Shown here: positions 7,581-15,739 of the stretch, in pieces | Layout: each line of letters opens with the position of its first letter | How positions within the stretch are numbered: position 1 is the first letter of the stretch | NCBI GenBank assembly: GCA_016200485.1 | Contig: JACQEP010000014.1 | Coordinates: 124,001-188,000, forward strand | DNA length: 64,000 nt | Reading direction: 5' to 3' | From: Gammaproteobacteria bacterium | Lineage (GTDB): Bacteria > Pseudomonadota > Gammaproteobacteria > Tenderiales > Tenderiaceae | Position numbers and translations under genes: made by a program | Notes under the pieces: generated by a model | What the model was told of the DNA's origin: nothing | The model's database searches: none | The model's input: only the letters and a program-made list of their open reading frames with translations

Positions 7581-8848
7581 GCCGGCACCTCATCCATGGC
7601 AGGGAAAAGCTGCTGCATTAGGCCTTTTTTATGTGTCTTGAGGGCTTCGACTTTTTTGGCTTGGGCGGTGATGAGTCCGTCGAGGGAAGAAAGGCAATCG
7701 GCGATTTTTTGTTGCTCCGGCAGACCTGGAACATTTATGTTTAGCTTTCTAAGTTGGCTTGAATACAGATGAACAACTGAAATCCCTTGAGCCAGTCGAG
7801 CAATCTCTTTCTTTTTGGCGTTGTTCAAGTAATAAGAAAGGAAAACCCCATTCAAGTTTGATCGAATAATATTTAGGTCGCCTCCTAAAGCGATACCACT
7901 ACTCAAAACGCATGAGGCAGTTGCAATATCTTCCTCAGTTTCGCCAGATGCGGGAATAATCACGTCATTTGCTTCACTGAGAACTAATTCATCAGCTGGC
8001 ACATCCGTGTAAGATATAACGGTTTCTATTGTCTCATTGTAATGAGTATAGAGTTCCCCATATCTAATACATGGCTGTTTGCCATTCGGCGATATATCTG
8101 ATTTAGAAACACCCTTACCTTTTGAAAAGGTCGCCACTTTTTCAAGTGGCTTTTCTTCCCACCCTCCCGCCCCTCGAAACTCTGGAAAGCGGCGTTGGGG
8201 GGTGGTTTTGCCTTCAGCGGGGAAGAGTTGTTGCATCAGGCCTTTTTTATGGGTCTTGAGGGCGTCGAGTTTTTGGGTTTGGGCGGTGATCAAATCGTCG
8301 ACGGAAGTGAGGCAATTGGCGATTTTTTGTTGTTCACCTAACTCAGGAAGCGAGACTGTAAGCCTCAGGAAGTCTTTTTTGTTTAACACCCTATTTCTCC
8401 CGGCACCGCCGGGAGAAATAACACCGAGTTTGTAAATAAACTGCTTATCAAGAATTACGTATCGAAAGAATTCTGGAATCGCTACTTTTCTTTTGAAGAC
8501 AAATGTTGGAAAGCGATGAGAAACAAGAGCGCCTGCATCGGCTTGTTGCGCAATGGCAATCGCCCCTTCCCAAGCAAACGTGATGTTTACAATCAAGTCA
8601 TCAGCGCAGACCTCATAGAGATACTCCATCGCGTTCTTTTCAGGATTTTTGAGATGTTTTAAAAAAGTGCCTTTCCCATGGCTACGTATCCCCAATCCCA
8701 AGTAATGATCAACGGGTTTTTTTCTTTCTCGAACAACGGGAGAAAGTGCATCTTCTAACGGCTTGTTTTTCCATTCCGTCGCGTCCCGAAACTCAGTAAA
8801 GCGGCGCACCGGCACCAGTGCCTTTTTACTTTGCTTACTCATACGCAT
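7577..8848 (-). CDS. hsdS: Type I restriction-modification specificity subunit HsdS
   Basis: HsdS recognises the two halves of the target site and bridges HsdM and HsdR. The 423-residue protein has two target-recognition domains (about 15-170 and 225-380). Each is followed by a conserved helical spacer ending in ALKTHKKGLMQQLFPA, at residues 196-211 and about 402-417. This internal repeat is normal for HsdS. It overlaps the hsdR end by 14 bases and the start of gene X by four. A third copy of the tail lies downstream at 6643-6738. Target sequence cannot be predicted from the protein alone. Confidence 0.96.
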   Translation of the reverse strand: MRMSKQSKKALVPVRRFTEFRDATEWKNKPLEDALSPVVRERKKPVDHYLGLGIRSHGKGTFLKHLKNPEKNAMEYLYEVCADDLIVNITFAWEGAIAIAQQADAGALVSHRFPTFVFKRKVAIPEFFRYVILDKQFIYKLGVISPGGAGRNRVLNKKDFLRLTVSLPELGEQQKIANCLTSVDDLITAQTQKLDALKTHKKGLMQQLFPAEGKTTPQRRFPEFRGAGGWEEKPLEKVATFSKGKGVSKSDISPNGKQPCIRYGELYTHYNETIETVISYTDVPADELVLSEANDVIIPASGETEEDIATASCVLSSGIALGGDLNIIRSNLNGVFLSYYLNNAKKKEIARLAQGISVVHLYSSQLRKLNINVPGLPEQQKIADCLSSLDGLITAQAKKVEALKTHKKGLMQQLFPAMDEVPA

Positions 8849-11825
8849 TCAACCCCGATATTTCGCGCCCGCCCGCAAGTTTTTGCAGATAGGGCACCAA
8901 GTCTGCCATCAAGGCCAGTTCGGCTTCACGCCGCGCTTTCCAACCCAGCCCTAGGGGGCTAAGCAGGTCGGTGAGCTGTTCGCCGTCGAATATCATGCGG
9001 CTCATGATGGCATCGACAAAGGCTTGCAGCGCCGCGGATTGCAGGCCGTGCTTGTTGGCGATGTTGGACAGGTCGGCGGCGGCCTTTTGCGCCTTGAAGG
9101 TCTGATAGCCTGCGCGAATCTCTTTTTCATTGAGTGCTTCGCCGGTTTTCAGGCTGTTGATATAGGCGATGATGTCTTCGCGCTCTTCCATCAGATTGGC
9201 GTTGGCGCTGATCAGCTCAATGAGCTGGGCGCGGGTCATCTTTTGCTTGCCGGTTTTCTGCGTGGATTTAGCAATCAGCCCCATGATGTAGTCGTAGTCG
9301 ATGAGGCTGGAGGCGAACAGCACCAGGTCGAATTCCAGTTGTTGCACCTCTGGCCCCGCCTCATCGCCTTTGCCCTGTTTGCGCTTGAGTTCCAGCGCGG
9401 TGTCAAGGTAGGCAGCCTTGAAGCTGCGCAGGGTGTCGGTGGGCAGTTTCTGCTCGATGGTCTGTTTGCTCTGGTCATCGAGGTCGGTGTATTGCTCCAG
9501 TTGGGTCTTGAGCTTTTGCACTTCTTTAAAGTGGTTGATGAATTCCGCCTTGGCGGTGTCGCCCTTGAGGTTGACCACTTGCGAGGGTTCGCAGGGCAGC
9601 CCTTTGGCGGCCATAAAGGTTTCCAGCTTGCCCACGGCGGCTTGGTATTTTTCCACCACCTTGGGGGCGGGATCGACCAGCCAGATTTCCCGCGCGCGGT
9701 CTATGGCTGCGCCGGAAAAGAGTTTGATGGCGTCGTCTACTTCGATCTCCTGATAGCGGAAGTCGAGGATGTTGCCCCAGGGCTTGCTGTCGTTGAGCAC
9801 GCGGTTGGTGCGCGACAGGGCCTGGATCAGGCCGTGGTGTTTGAGGTTTTTATCCACGTACAGGGTGTTGAGGTATTTGGAGTCGAAGCCGGTAAGCAGC
9901 ATGTCCACCACGATGGTGATGTCGATCTTGTTTTGGCGCGGGTAGTCAGCGTTGCTGTACTTCTGATCCTTGATGCGCTGCTGCACGTCCTGATAGTAGA
10001 GGTCGAATTCGTTAATGGTGTGATTGCTGCTGTATTGGAGGTTGTAGTCGTCAATAATGGTTTTGAGCGCGGCTTTCTTTTGCTCCGGCTCTTGTTTGTT
10101 GTCTTCCTTTTCCTGTGCCAGGTCTTCCTGTAGCTGCTGCACGTCTTTGTTGCCTTCTGCCGGTGGCGAGAAGACACAGGCGATGTGCAGCGGCTCGAAG
10201 GTTTCATCTTCGGCCTGTTTTGTTGCCTGCATGGTTTTGAATAGCTCGTAGTATTCAATGGCGTTGTTGATGGAGGCCGTGGCCAGTATCGCGTTAAAGC
10301 GGCGATGGTCGGTGGCGCTGTCGTGCTTTTGCAGTATGGCGTTGATGACGGCATCCGGCGGCGGTGTTTGTCCCTTCTTTGGTTTCTTATCCCCCTCCTT
10401 GCCAAAGTAGTCGATGTGGAAACTCAGTACGTTTTTGTCATCAATGGCGTGGGTGATGGTGTAGGCGTGCAGCTCTTTTTCAAAGATGTCTTTGGTGGTT
10501 ATGAATGAGCCGACATTGCCATCAATCTGCTGATAGGTGGCGTTCTCGTCAAAGATCGGTGTGCCGGTAAAGCCGAACAGTTGCGCCCTGGGGAAGAACT
10601 CTTTGATGGCCTTGTGGTTGTCGCCGAACTGGGAGCGGTGGCATTCGTCGAAGATAAAGACAACGCGCTTGTCACGCATGGGTTCGAGGCGTTCCTTGTA
10701 GGTCTGTTTGCCCTCTTTCTGTTTTGCCTTGTTGCGTTTGCTGTTTTCGTCCAGCGCCAGACCCAGCTTCTGGATGGTGGTGACGATCACCTTGTCGGCG
10801 TAGTCGTCCGACAGCATGCGGCGCACCATGGCTTCGGTGTTGGTGTTGTGCTCGACACAGCCCTCCTGGAATTTGTTGAATTCCTCGCGGGTCTGGCGGT
10901 CGAGGTCTTTGCGGTCCACCACGAACATGCATTTTTCGATGTCGGGGTTGTCCTTCAGCAAGGTGGAGGCCTTGAACGAGGTGAGCGTCTTGCCGCTGCC
11001 GGTGGTGTGCCAGATATAGCCGTTGCCGCGATTCTGGTGGATACATTCAACAATGGCCTTGACCGCATAGATTTGGTAGGGGCGCATGATGAGAATTTTT
11101 TGCTCACTCTGCACCAGAACCATGTAGCGGCTGATCAAGCGGCCCAGGCTGCATTTTTCGAGGAAGTCGTCGGCAAAGTCGTGCAGGTGGGCGATTTTGT
11201 TGTTTTTTTCATCGGCGTGCTGGTAAATGGGCAAAAAGCGTTCTTCGGCGTTGAAGCTGAAGTGCTGGTTGCGGTTATTGGCGAAGTAGCGGGTGTCGCT
11301 TTCATTGCTGACGATGAACAACTGCATGAAACAGAGCAGCGAGTTGGTGTAGCCGTTGCCGGGGTCGTTCTTGTAATCGACAATCTGCTCCATGGCGCGG
11401 CGCGGGCTGATTTGCAGGGATTTCAGCTCGATCTGCACCATCGGCAAGCCGTTGATCAGGAGGATAACGTCGTAGCGATGATGGCTGTTGTCGGTATTGA
11501 TGCGAAGCTGGTTGATGACCTCGAACTCGTTCTTGCACCAGTCCCGGATATTGACCAGCATGTATTCCAGTGGGGTGCCATCTTCGCGGACAAATTTTCC
11601 CTTCTCGCGCAAGGCCTGAGAAGCGGTGAAGACATCGGTGGTGATGATCTCGTCGCGCAGACGGGCGAATTCGGCGTCGGTGAGGTGGACGCGATTGAGG
11701 GCCTCGAACTTCTGGCGGAAGTTTTGCTCAAGGGCGGCCTTGTCGCGGATGTCGTCGCGGTAGGTGTATTTGAGATCGGTTAGCTTGGCGATCAGGCTTT
11801 GTTCGATCTGGTGTTCTGTTGTCAT
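8835..11825 (-). CDS. hsdR: Type I restriction endonuclease subunit HsdR
   Basis: HsdR is the ATP-driven translocase and nuclease of the type I complex. The 996-residue protein begins with a PD-(D/E)XK nuclease domain: D119 in RYDVI, then E133 and K135 in QIELKS, and a QxxxY motif at 147-151. The SF2 helicase core follows: TTGSGKT (274-280), DECH (393-396), TGTP (420-423) and a later TGFDSK. The C-terminal helical domain contacts HsdM. All motifs are present, so the enzyme is probably active. Its ATG overlaps the stop of a short upstream frame that resembles the N-terminus of a different HsdR type. This is the first full gene of the operon. Confidence 0.97.
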   Translation of the reverse strand: MTTEHQIEQSLIAKLTDLKYTYRDDIRDKAALEQNFRQKFEALNRVHLTDAEFARLRDEIITTDVFTASQALREKGKFVREDGTPLEYMLVNIRDWCKNEFEVINQLRINTDNSHHRYDVILLINGLPMVQIELKSLQISPRRAMEQIVDYKNDPGNGYTNSLLCFMQLFIVSNESDTRYFANNRNQHFSFNAEERFLPIYQHADEKNNKIAHLHDFADDFLEKCSLGRLISRYMVLVQSEQKILIMRPYQIYAVKAIVECIHQNRGNGYIWHTTGSGKTLTSFKASTLLKDNPDIEKCMFVVDRKDLDRQTREEFNKFQEGCVEHNTNTEAMVRRMLSDDYADKVIVTTIQKLGLALDENSKRNKAKQKEGKQTYKERLEPMRDKRVVFIFDECHRSQFGDNHKAIKEFFPRAQLFGFTGTPIFDENATYQQIDGNVGSFITTKDIFEKELHAYTITHAIDDKNVLSFHIDYFGKEGDKKPKKGQTPPPDAVINAILQKHDSATDHRRFNAILATASINNAIEYYELFKTMQATKQAEDETFEPLHIACVFSPPAEGNKDVQQLQEDLAQEKEDNKQEPEQKKAALKTIIDDYNLQYSSNHTINEFDLYYQDVQQRIKDQKYSNADYPRQNKIDITIVVDMLLTGFDSKYLNTLYVDKNLKHHGLIQALSRTNRVLNDSKPWGNILDFRYQEIEVDDAIKLFSGAAIDRAREIWLVDPAPKVVEKYQAAVGKLETFMAAKGLPCEPSQVVNLKGDTAKAEFINHFKEVQKLKTQLEQYTDLDDQSKQTIEQKLPTDTLRSFKAAYLDTALELKRKQGKGDEAGPEVQQLEFDLVLFASSLIDYDYIMGLIAKSTQKTGKQKMTRAQLIELISANANLMEEREDIIAYINSLKTGEALNEKEIRAGYQTFKAQKAAADLSNIANKHGLQSAALQAFVDAIMSRMIFDGEQLTDLLSPLGLGWKARREAELALMADLVPYLQKLAGGREISGLNAYE

Positions 11826-12127
11826 ACATCTGCCCTAATGGAGCTTTGCCCCAATAACACTGTCGGCAAAATAAACCTCAGAAGCATATCAGCTTTATAA
11901 TCAAATGGATAAAAATAGGCCGGGCAGGTCTCTGCACACCTCTCACGGATGGCGACGCCTAAGGACTCAAACAGGTTGATGCGCTTTTTGTCCTGCACGA
12001 TCCAGCCAGCGGCGATCAATTTTTGATCGATCGCTTCACGGGTAATCGCCTCGTTTTGGGTGTGCTCGGGTGGTGTCATATTCCCCAGTTTCGATTCTTG
12101 CCCTTCTTCGCTTTTTGGGCGACACAA
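11822..12127 (-). pseudogene. N-terminal remnant of a second, EcoEI-type HsdR
   Basis: The frame encodes about 101 residues. Residues 29-60 (TREAIDQKLIAAGWIVQD, then NLFESLGVAIRE) match the start of EcoEI-type HsdR proteins, where an AGW-VQD and GVAxRE pattern precedes the nuclease domain. After RE the family similarity stops, and an unrelated tail (FDYKADMLLRFILPTVLLGQ) leads to a stop that overlaps the hsdR start as ATGA. It does not resemble the N-terminus of the hsdR next door. I read it as debris of an older restriction system, now possibly serving as a leader ORF. The tail is unexplained. Confidence 0.6.
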
Positions 12128-12292
12128 GCTTTTAGATCATACTTATTAGGGTTGTGTTGGTAAACCTGTATTTTTAGGCAACTTTTCGGTTAAACGCTGT
12201 CACGACGCCACTCCGGCGAGCATGTTCATGATGAGGCGTATTACGATCTCTTTGTCCTTTGGGTCGGATTCTGCCACGAGTAGTGCTACGCC
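12100..12292 (-). pseudogene. Decayed duplicate of the 3' end of the RhuM-Fic gene and its flank
   Basis: This stretch matches the junction at 13665-13712 plus 13876-14000, with the MITE left out. Shared runs include CGGCGAGCATGTTCATGAT, CTTTGTCCTT and GATTCTGCCAC. In minus-strand sense it corresponds to the last 30 or so codons of the Fic gene (13911-14873), its stop region and the following spacer, with substitutions and a small insertion that destroy the frame. The rest of the gap to 12407 shows no gene, repeat or hairpin that I recognise. The copy sits on the far side of the ATPase gene, so that gene is bracketed by direct repeats. Confidence 0.75.
12157..12191. repeat. Cassette-boundary repeat, copy A
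   Basis: About 35 bases containing GGTAAAC and ACTTTTCGG flanking a T-rich centre. Copies occur at 13876-13912 and 14966-15001 in the same orientation. This copy lies beside the decayed Fic tail, between hsdR and the ATPase gene. Confidence 0.75.
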
Positions 12293-12407
12293 TTAGAGTG
12301 CGGACTGGATCGCGGTCATTCCAGTCACCGAAATAGCCCGCTCGTCGCAAAACAGGACGATGATGCGATTTTGCGTGACACGTTGGATTGGCCGATGCTG
12401 CTAATCT

Positions 12408-13592
12408 TCAAGGCTCAAACTCCGGCATTGCACGCCGGATGAATTCATCGAATAACGGCACGGTAAATGCCATCTCGCCATGGGTAGGGCTATAGACCAT
12501 ACCCTTTTTTATGAGGCTGGCTCGCACCGGGCCTAGCGTAGTAATCTTCTCACGCAAGTTGTCGGCGATATCTCCCGTTCGGTAGGGCCCGGGACCAAGC
12601 TCTGCCATGGCGCGCAAATACTGCTTCTCCCTGGGCGTGAGGCGATCAAACCGCACCCGAAAGAAGTTCTCATCGAGGCGTTTACTCACCACATTCGTGG
12701 TTTGAAGCACGTCTTGCAGGGTGATCGGCGAGACTGTTGCATGATTCCACACTTGGTAGCCCCACTCCTGCAGAAAATAGGGATAGCCTTTGGTCATCCG
12801 GTAAATTTCGTACAGGGCGGTGGGCTCAATCGACTCACCAGCCGCTTCAATTGGCTCCCGAAGTGCTTTAGCGGCATCCGTCTCCGCCAGCGGTCCAACG
12901 TCTGGAAAATTGAACAATCGTTCTGCGTAAGACTTCGACTCTCCTGCCAGCCCGGGAAGAATCGCAAGACCCGCACCGATGAGCACCAAGGGAAGCTGGC
13001 GCTGCTGCATCTTATGCATGGCCATGATCAACGCACTCAACTCTGACGTATTCAGATACTGAAGCTCGTCGATCAGGATGACCACGGCGGAGCCGCGTTC
13101 TTCCGCAGCCTCGGCAACCGCAGTAAAAAGATTGGGCAGATCCACTTCGAGATCGCCACTATCCGCGGCACCGGACTCAGGTTCGATATCGACGCCGATA
13201 TCGATCTCGCCCACCTTGATCCGAATGGCGCCAACAAAGTTCTTGAGCACAGCGAGTCCGCGCCGCGCCTTGTTCCCCGCCCCGGCGAGCCTATCAAGCT
13301 CGAACAACAGACGGCGCAGATGTGGTGCCAGCAGTGCAGCCAGCGACTTGCCCTGATGGGCCTCCACCAGAATGGTGCGATAGCCGTCATCTCGGGCCAA
13401 TCGCTCTATTTCATTGAGCAGCACGGTTTTCCCGACCCCGCGCAGCCCCGTCAGAAGCAGACTCTTTTCCGGGCGCCTGGCGCGCATCCTCCCCAGCAGC
13501 ACGCGGGCCTGTTCGAGGATGCTGTCCCGACCGGCCAACTCTGGCGGAGGCGAGCCTGCGCCGGGGGAGAAAGGGTTGCTGATTCTGTCCAT
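12408..13592 (-). CDS. AAA/STAND-like ATP-binding protein with C-terminal winged helix
   Basis: The 394-residue protein belongs to the AAA_16/Orc-like ATPases often called ATP-binding protein. After NPFSPGAGSPPPELAGRD, Walker A is GLRGVGKT at about residue 50 and Walker B is VVILIDELQYL at about 175. A GAGL sensor-like segment and a helical lid follow. The last 90 residues look like a winged helix (LTPREKQYLRAMAELGPGPY). Its cellular role is unknown; relatives occur in defence islands and beside toxin genes. ATG 13592 is chosen over TTG 13601 because it better fits the family N-terminus. Direct repeats lie on both sides and a dyad lies upstream, suggesting an independently mobilised and regulated module. 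Confidence 0.8.
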   Translation of the reverse strand: MDRISNPFSPGAGSPPPELAGRDSILEQARVLLGRMRARRPEKSLLLTGLRGVGKTVLLNEIERLARDDGYRTILVEAHQGKSLAALLAPHLRRLLFELDRLAGAGNKARRGLAVLKNFVGAIRIKVGEIDIGVDIEPESGAADSGDLEVDLPNLFTAVAEAAEERGSAVVILIDELQYLNTSELSALIMAMHKMQQRQLPLVLIGAGLAILPGLAGESKSYAERLFNFPDVGPLAETDAAKALREPIEAAGESIEPTALYEIYRMTKGYPYFLQEWGYQVWNHATVSPITLQDVLQTTNVVSKRLDENFFRVRFDRLTPREKQYLRAMAELGPGPYRTGDIADNLREKITTLGPVRASLIKKGMVYSPTHGEMAFTVPLFDEFIRRAMPEFEP

Positions 13593-13621
13593 GCCGTTCA
13601 ACCTATATCAATTTATTCACG

Positions 13622-13645
13622 TTTATACGCCAACGATCGTATAAA
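13622..13645. promoter_or_regulatory. Inverted repeat upstream of the ATPase gene
   Basis: TTTATACG and CGTATAAA form a perfect 8-bp dyad with an 8-base spacer, 30 bases before the ATPase start. The surrounding sequence is strongly AT-rich and would hold the minus-strand promoter. A repressor-binding operator is likely; the protein that binds it is unknown. Confidence 0.5.
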
Positions 13646-13712
13646 TTCAAATAAATCCCTATAAACTAGGCTTTGCCTTTTTGGCGGCATAAGCCTTTGA
13701 ATCATATTTAAT

Positions 13713-13874
13713 TTAAGGATACTCTGATTAATTCCTTCGGCGTCATTCCCGCCCCCGATCGGAGTCGAGGGCAAGCTCCAGCGGGAATCCAGTCACTCAT
13801 TGAATTAAAAGCTGTAGATTCCGGGTCTGCGCTGCACTTCGCCCGGAACGACGAATTAATCAGAGGTTCCTTAA
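13713..13874. mobile_element. MITE-like palindromic element, 162 bp
   Basis: The element is bounded by 22-bp terminal inverted repeats, each containing CTCTGATTAATTC, with two mismatches between arms. Internal dyads resemble the GTCATTCCCG / CGGGAATCCAG type of dispersed repeat. No open reading frame of note is present. The homologous sequence at 12140-12160 lacks it and runs directly from the ATCATA(C/T)TTA segment to TTGGTAAAC, so 12140-12160 is effectively an empty site. It inserted after the duplication that created the two flanks, or was lost from one copy. Confidence 0.85.
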
Positions 13875-13875
13875 G

Positions 13876-13912
13876 TTGGTAAACGCTTATGTTTTTAGGC
13901 CACTTTTCGGTT
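13876..13912. repeat. Cassette-boundary repeat, copy B
   Basis: Second copy of the GGTAAAC...ACTTTTCGG repeat. It ends on the stop codon of the RhuM-Fic gene and starts two bases after the MITE-like element. Confidence 0.75.
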
Positions 13913-14873
13913 ATGCCACCACCCCGGCGAGCATGTTCATGATCAGGCGTATCACGATTTCTTTGTCCTTGGGGTCTGATTCTGCCACCAGCAGCGCCAG
14001 AGCGGCCAAGCCTACGTCATTCATCACTAGCTCGCCGTTACGGAACAACTGTCCGTTGCGGTTCAGGAAATCCACGAACAAGAACGATCCGATACGTTTG
14101 TTGCCGTCGCTGAATGGATGGTTCTTGATGACAAAATACAGCAGGTGGGCGGCCTTGGATTCTATGCTGGGATACGCGGGCTCACCGAACACGCTTTGTT
14201 CCAGATTACCGAGAATCGATACGAGCCCCGCTTCGCGAACTTGGCCGAATAATGCAGTTGCTTCCTTGCGCGCTATGAGGTTCTGCTTTAATTCAACAAT
14301 CGCGGCCTCCGCTTCGACTTGGGAAGGTAACACCCCGCCGGCAATACCCTTGGGTTCGGTTAACAGCCCCTCGTCATAGCGTTGCAGCAGTAGGAAGGTT
14401 TGGGTGTAGCGGGCGATGACATCCACCAATCCCCGCCCCTGTTCGGTGGTGAGCACTTCCCCGGCAGCGGCTTTGCGCACGAGCGACAATGCTGCTTCTA
14501 GCTCGCGGGCGTTTTGCTCAAAGCGTTGGCGATTGAGTGTGTAGCCGCGGGTTAGGTGTTCCTTCAAAATCCGGGTGGCCCACTGGCGAAAATGCACACC
14601 CTCACGGGATTTAACGCGGTAGCCGACTGAAATAACAACATCGAGGTTGTAGAACTTGACGGGCTTATCCGAACCGGCAATGTGCAAATTTTGCACATTG
14701 CTTTCTTCCTCTAACTCACCATCACCGAACGCGTTTCGGAGATGCTTGGTAATGACGGACCGCTCACGTCCAAAAAGCTCGCTAAGCTGTGCCTGATTCA
14801 GCCACACAGTTTCCCGGTCCACCCGTACCTCGATAGTCCCACCGGGGCCCTCGTAAATTGCAATGTCCGTCAT
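13911..14873 (-). CDS. RhuM-Fic/DOC family protein
   Basis: The 320-residue protein joins an N-terminal RhuM-type domain (about 1-120: VWLNQAQLSELFGRERSVI, then FYNLDVVISVGYRVKS) to a C-terminal Fic domain. The Fic motif is HPFSDGNKR at about residues 245-255, close to the canonical HPFxxGNGR but with Lys for Gly. Fic enzymes usually transfer AMP or other phosphate groups to target proteins. The start ATG 14873 is chosen because GGGAGGG lies just upstream and the product then starts MTDIAIYEG as in the family. It is monocistronic between direct repeats. A toxin-like or stress role is probable; the target is unknown and no antitoxin gene is adjacent. Confidence 0.88.
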   Translation of the reverse strand: MTDIAIYEGPGGTIEVRVDRETVWLNQAQLSELFGRERSVITKHLRNAFGDGELEEESNVQNLHIAGSDKPVKFYNLDVVISVGYRVKSREGVHFRQWATRILKEHLTRGYTLNRQRFEQNARELEAALSLVRKAAAGEVLTTEQGRGLVDVIARYTQTFLLLQRYDEGLLTEPKGIAGGVLPSQVEAEAAIVELKQNLIARKEATALFGQVREAGLVSILGNLEQSVFGEPAYPSIESKAAHLLYFVIKNHPFSDGNKRIGSFLFVDFLNRNGQLFRNGELVMNDVGLAALALLVAESDPKDKEIVIRLIMNMLAGVVA

Positions 14874-14965
14874 TGTATAACCCTCCCTGTTAATCAAGCG
14901 GTAATCTATTGTTATTACTATATTTTTAGCTGCTATACCTTTCAGGCCATACCGAATGAGGCTGG

Positions 14966-15001
14966 CTCGGTAAACGTGTATTTTCAGGTCACTTTTCGGC
15001 C
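14966..15001. repeat. Cassette-boundary repeat, copy C
   Basis: Third copy of the repeat, upstream of the RhuM-Fic gene. With copy B it brackets that gene as direct repeats. It probably is the trailing edge of a lost neighbouring cassette. Confidence 0.7.
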
Positions 15002-15027
15002 AACACACCAGCGATTCTACCCGTTTC

Positions 15028-15056
15028 TTGACCAAAGAACGACCGTTCTATAGACT
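15028..15056 (+). promoter_or_regulatory. Promoter and GAAC-N4-GTTC operator of the LexA-like gene
   Basis: TTGACC (15028-15033) and TAGACT (15051-15056) are spaced by 17 bases. AGAAC-GACC-GTTCT (15036-15049) fills the spacer, so a bound repressor would block RNA polymerase. The dyad resembles the GAAC-N4-GTTC LexA box of Gram-positive bacteria rather than the CTGT-N8-ACAG box of Enterobacteria. The ATG follows the -10 box by seven bases. Confidence 0.7.
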
Positions 15057-15063
15057 GATTTTC

Positions 15064-15642
15064 ATGAATAACGATGACCTCTACCTGAGCAAGCTCCAGG
15101 ACTATTACGCCACGCATAAGGTGCTGCCGCCCTATTCCACCTTGATGCAGCTGGTGGGGTTTCGCTCCAAGAGTCCGGTGGCGGCGTTGGTGGGCCGGTT
15201 GAAACTGGCGGGATTTTTGGAATCGACGCCGGATAAGCGGCTGCGGCCGGGCAAGCGGTTTTTCGAGCGGCCGATTTATGAAAGCGTGCGGGCGGGCTTT
15301 CCCAGTCCGGCGGCGGATGCGCAGCATGATGCACTGACGATTGATGATTATCTGGTGGAGCATCCTTCGCAAACGGTGTTGGTGACGGTGAAGGGTGATT
15401 CGATGATCGGTGCCGGGATTCACAGCGGCGATGTCGTGGTGGTGGAAAAAGGCGCACCGGCGAAGCTGGGCGACATTGTGATCGCACTGGTCGATAACGA
15501 GTTTACGTTGAAATATCTCGATAAGGAAAATGGCAAGTATGTGTTGCGTCCGGCGAATCTTGCGTATCCGGTGATTCATCCGCGGGGTGAAATGGAAGTG
15601 TTTGGCGTGGTGGTGGGTCAGTTTCGTAAGTACGTGCGCTGA
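15064..15642 (+). CDS. LexA-like S24 self-cleaving repressor
   Basis: The 192-residue protein has an N-terminal LexA-type winged helix (about residues 14-55, YSTLMQLVGFRSKSPVAALV) and a C-terminal S24 peptidase domain. The A77-G78 cleavage bond lies in SVRAGFPSP. The catalytic pair is S113 in GDSMIGAG and K150 in NEFTLKYL. UmuD proteins are shorter and lack the DNA-binding domain, so this is a repressor. The ATG lies seven bases after the -10 box with no Shine-Dalgarno sequence, so the mRNA is probably leaderless. A Y-family polymerase stub lies downstream. It probably represses itself and once controlled that polymerase. Confidence 0.88.
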   Translation: MNNDDLYLSKLQDYYATHKVLPPYSTLMQLVGFRSKSPVAALVGRLKLAGFLESTPDKRLRPGKRFFERPIYESVRAGFPSPAADAQHDALTIDDYLVEHPSQTVLVTVKGDSMIGAGIHSGDVVVVEKGAPAKLGDIVIALVDNEFTLKYLDKENGKYVLRPANLAYPVIHPRGEMEVFGVVVGQFRKYVR

Positions 15643-15739
15643 AAAATTCCTTTAGTACCTTCTCCCTCAGGGAGAGGGAATGTTTCGACTTCAGCGAAGT
15701 AATCAAAATGAGTTCCGATTCATGCTTATTTCCGACTAG

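Noticed and set aside
9024-11783. Long plus-strand open frames of 300-400 codons opposite hsdR
   Set aside because: They are antisense to a gene with complete HsdR motifs, have no domain features and show Val/Leu/Phe-rich composition typical of shadow frames.
12157-15001. Repeats as integron attC sites
   Set aside because: No pair of core sites with the required symmetry could be found and no integrase is present.
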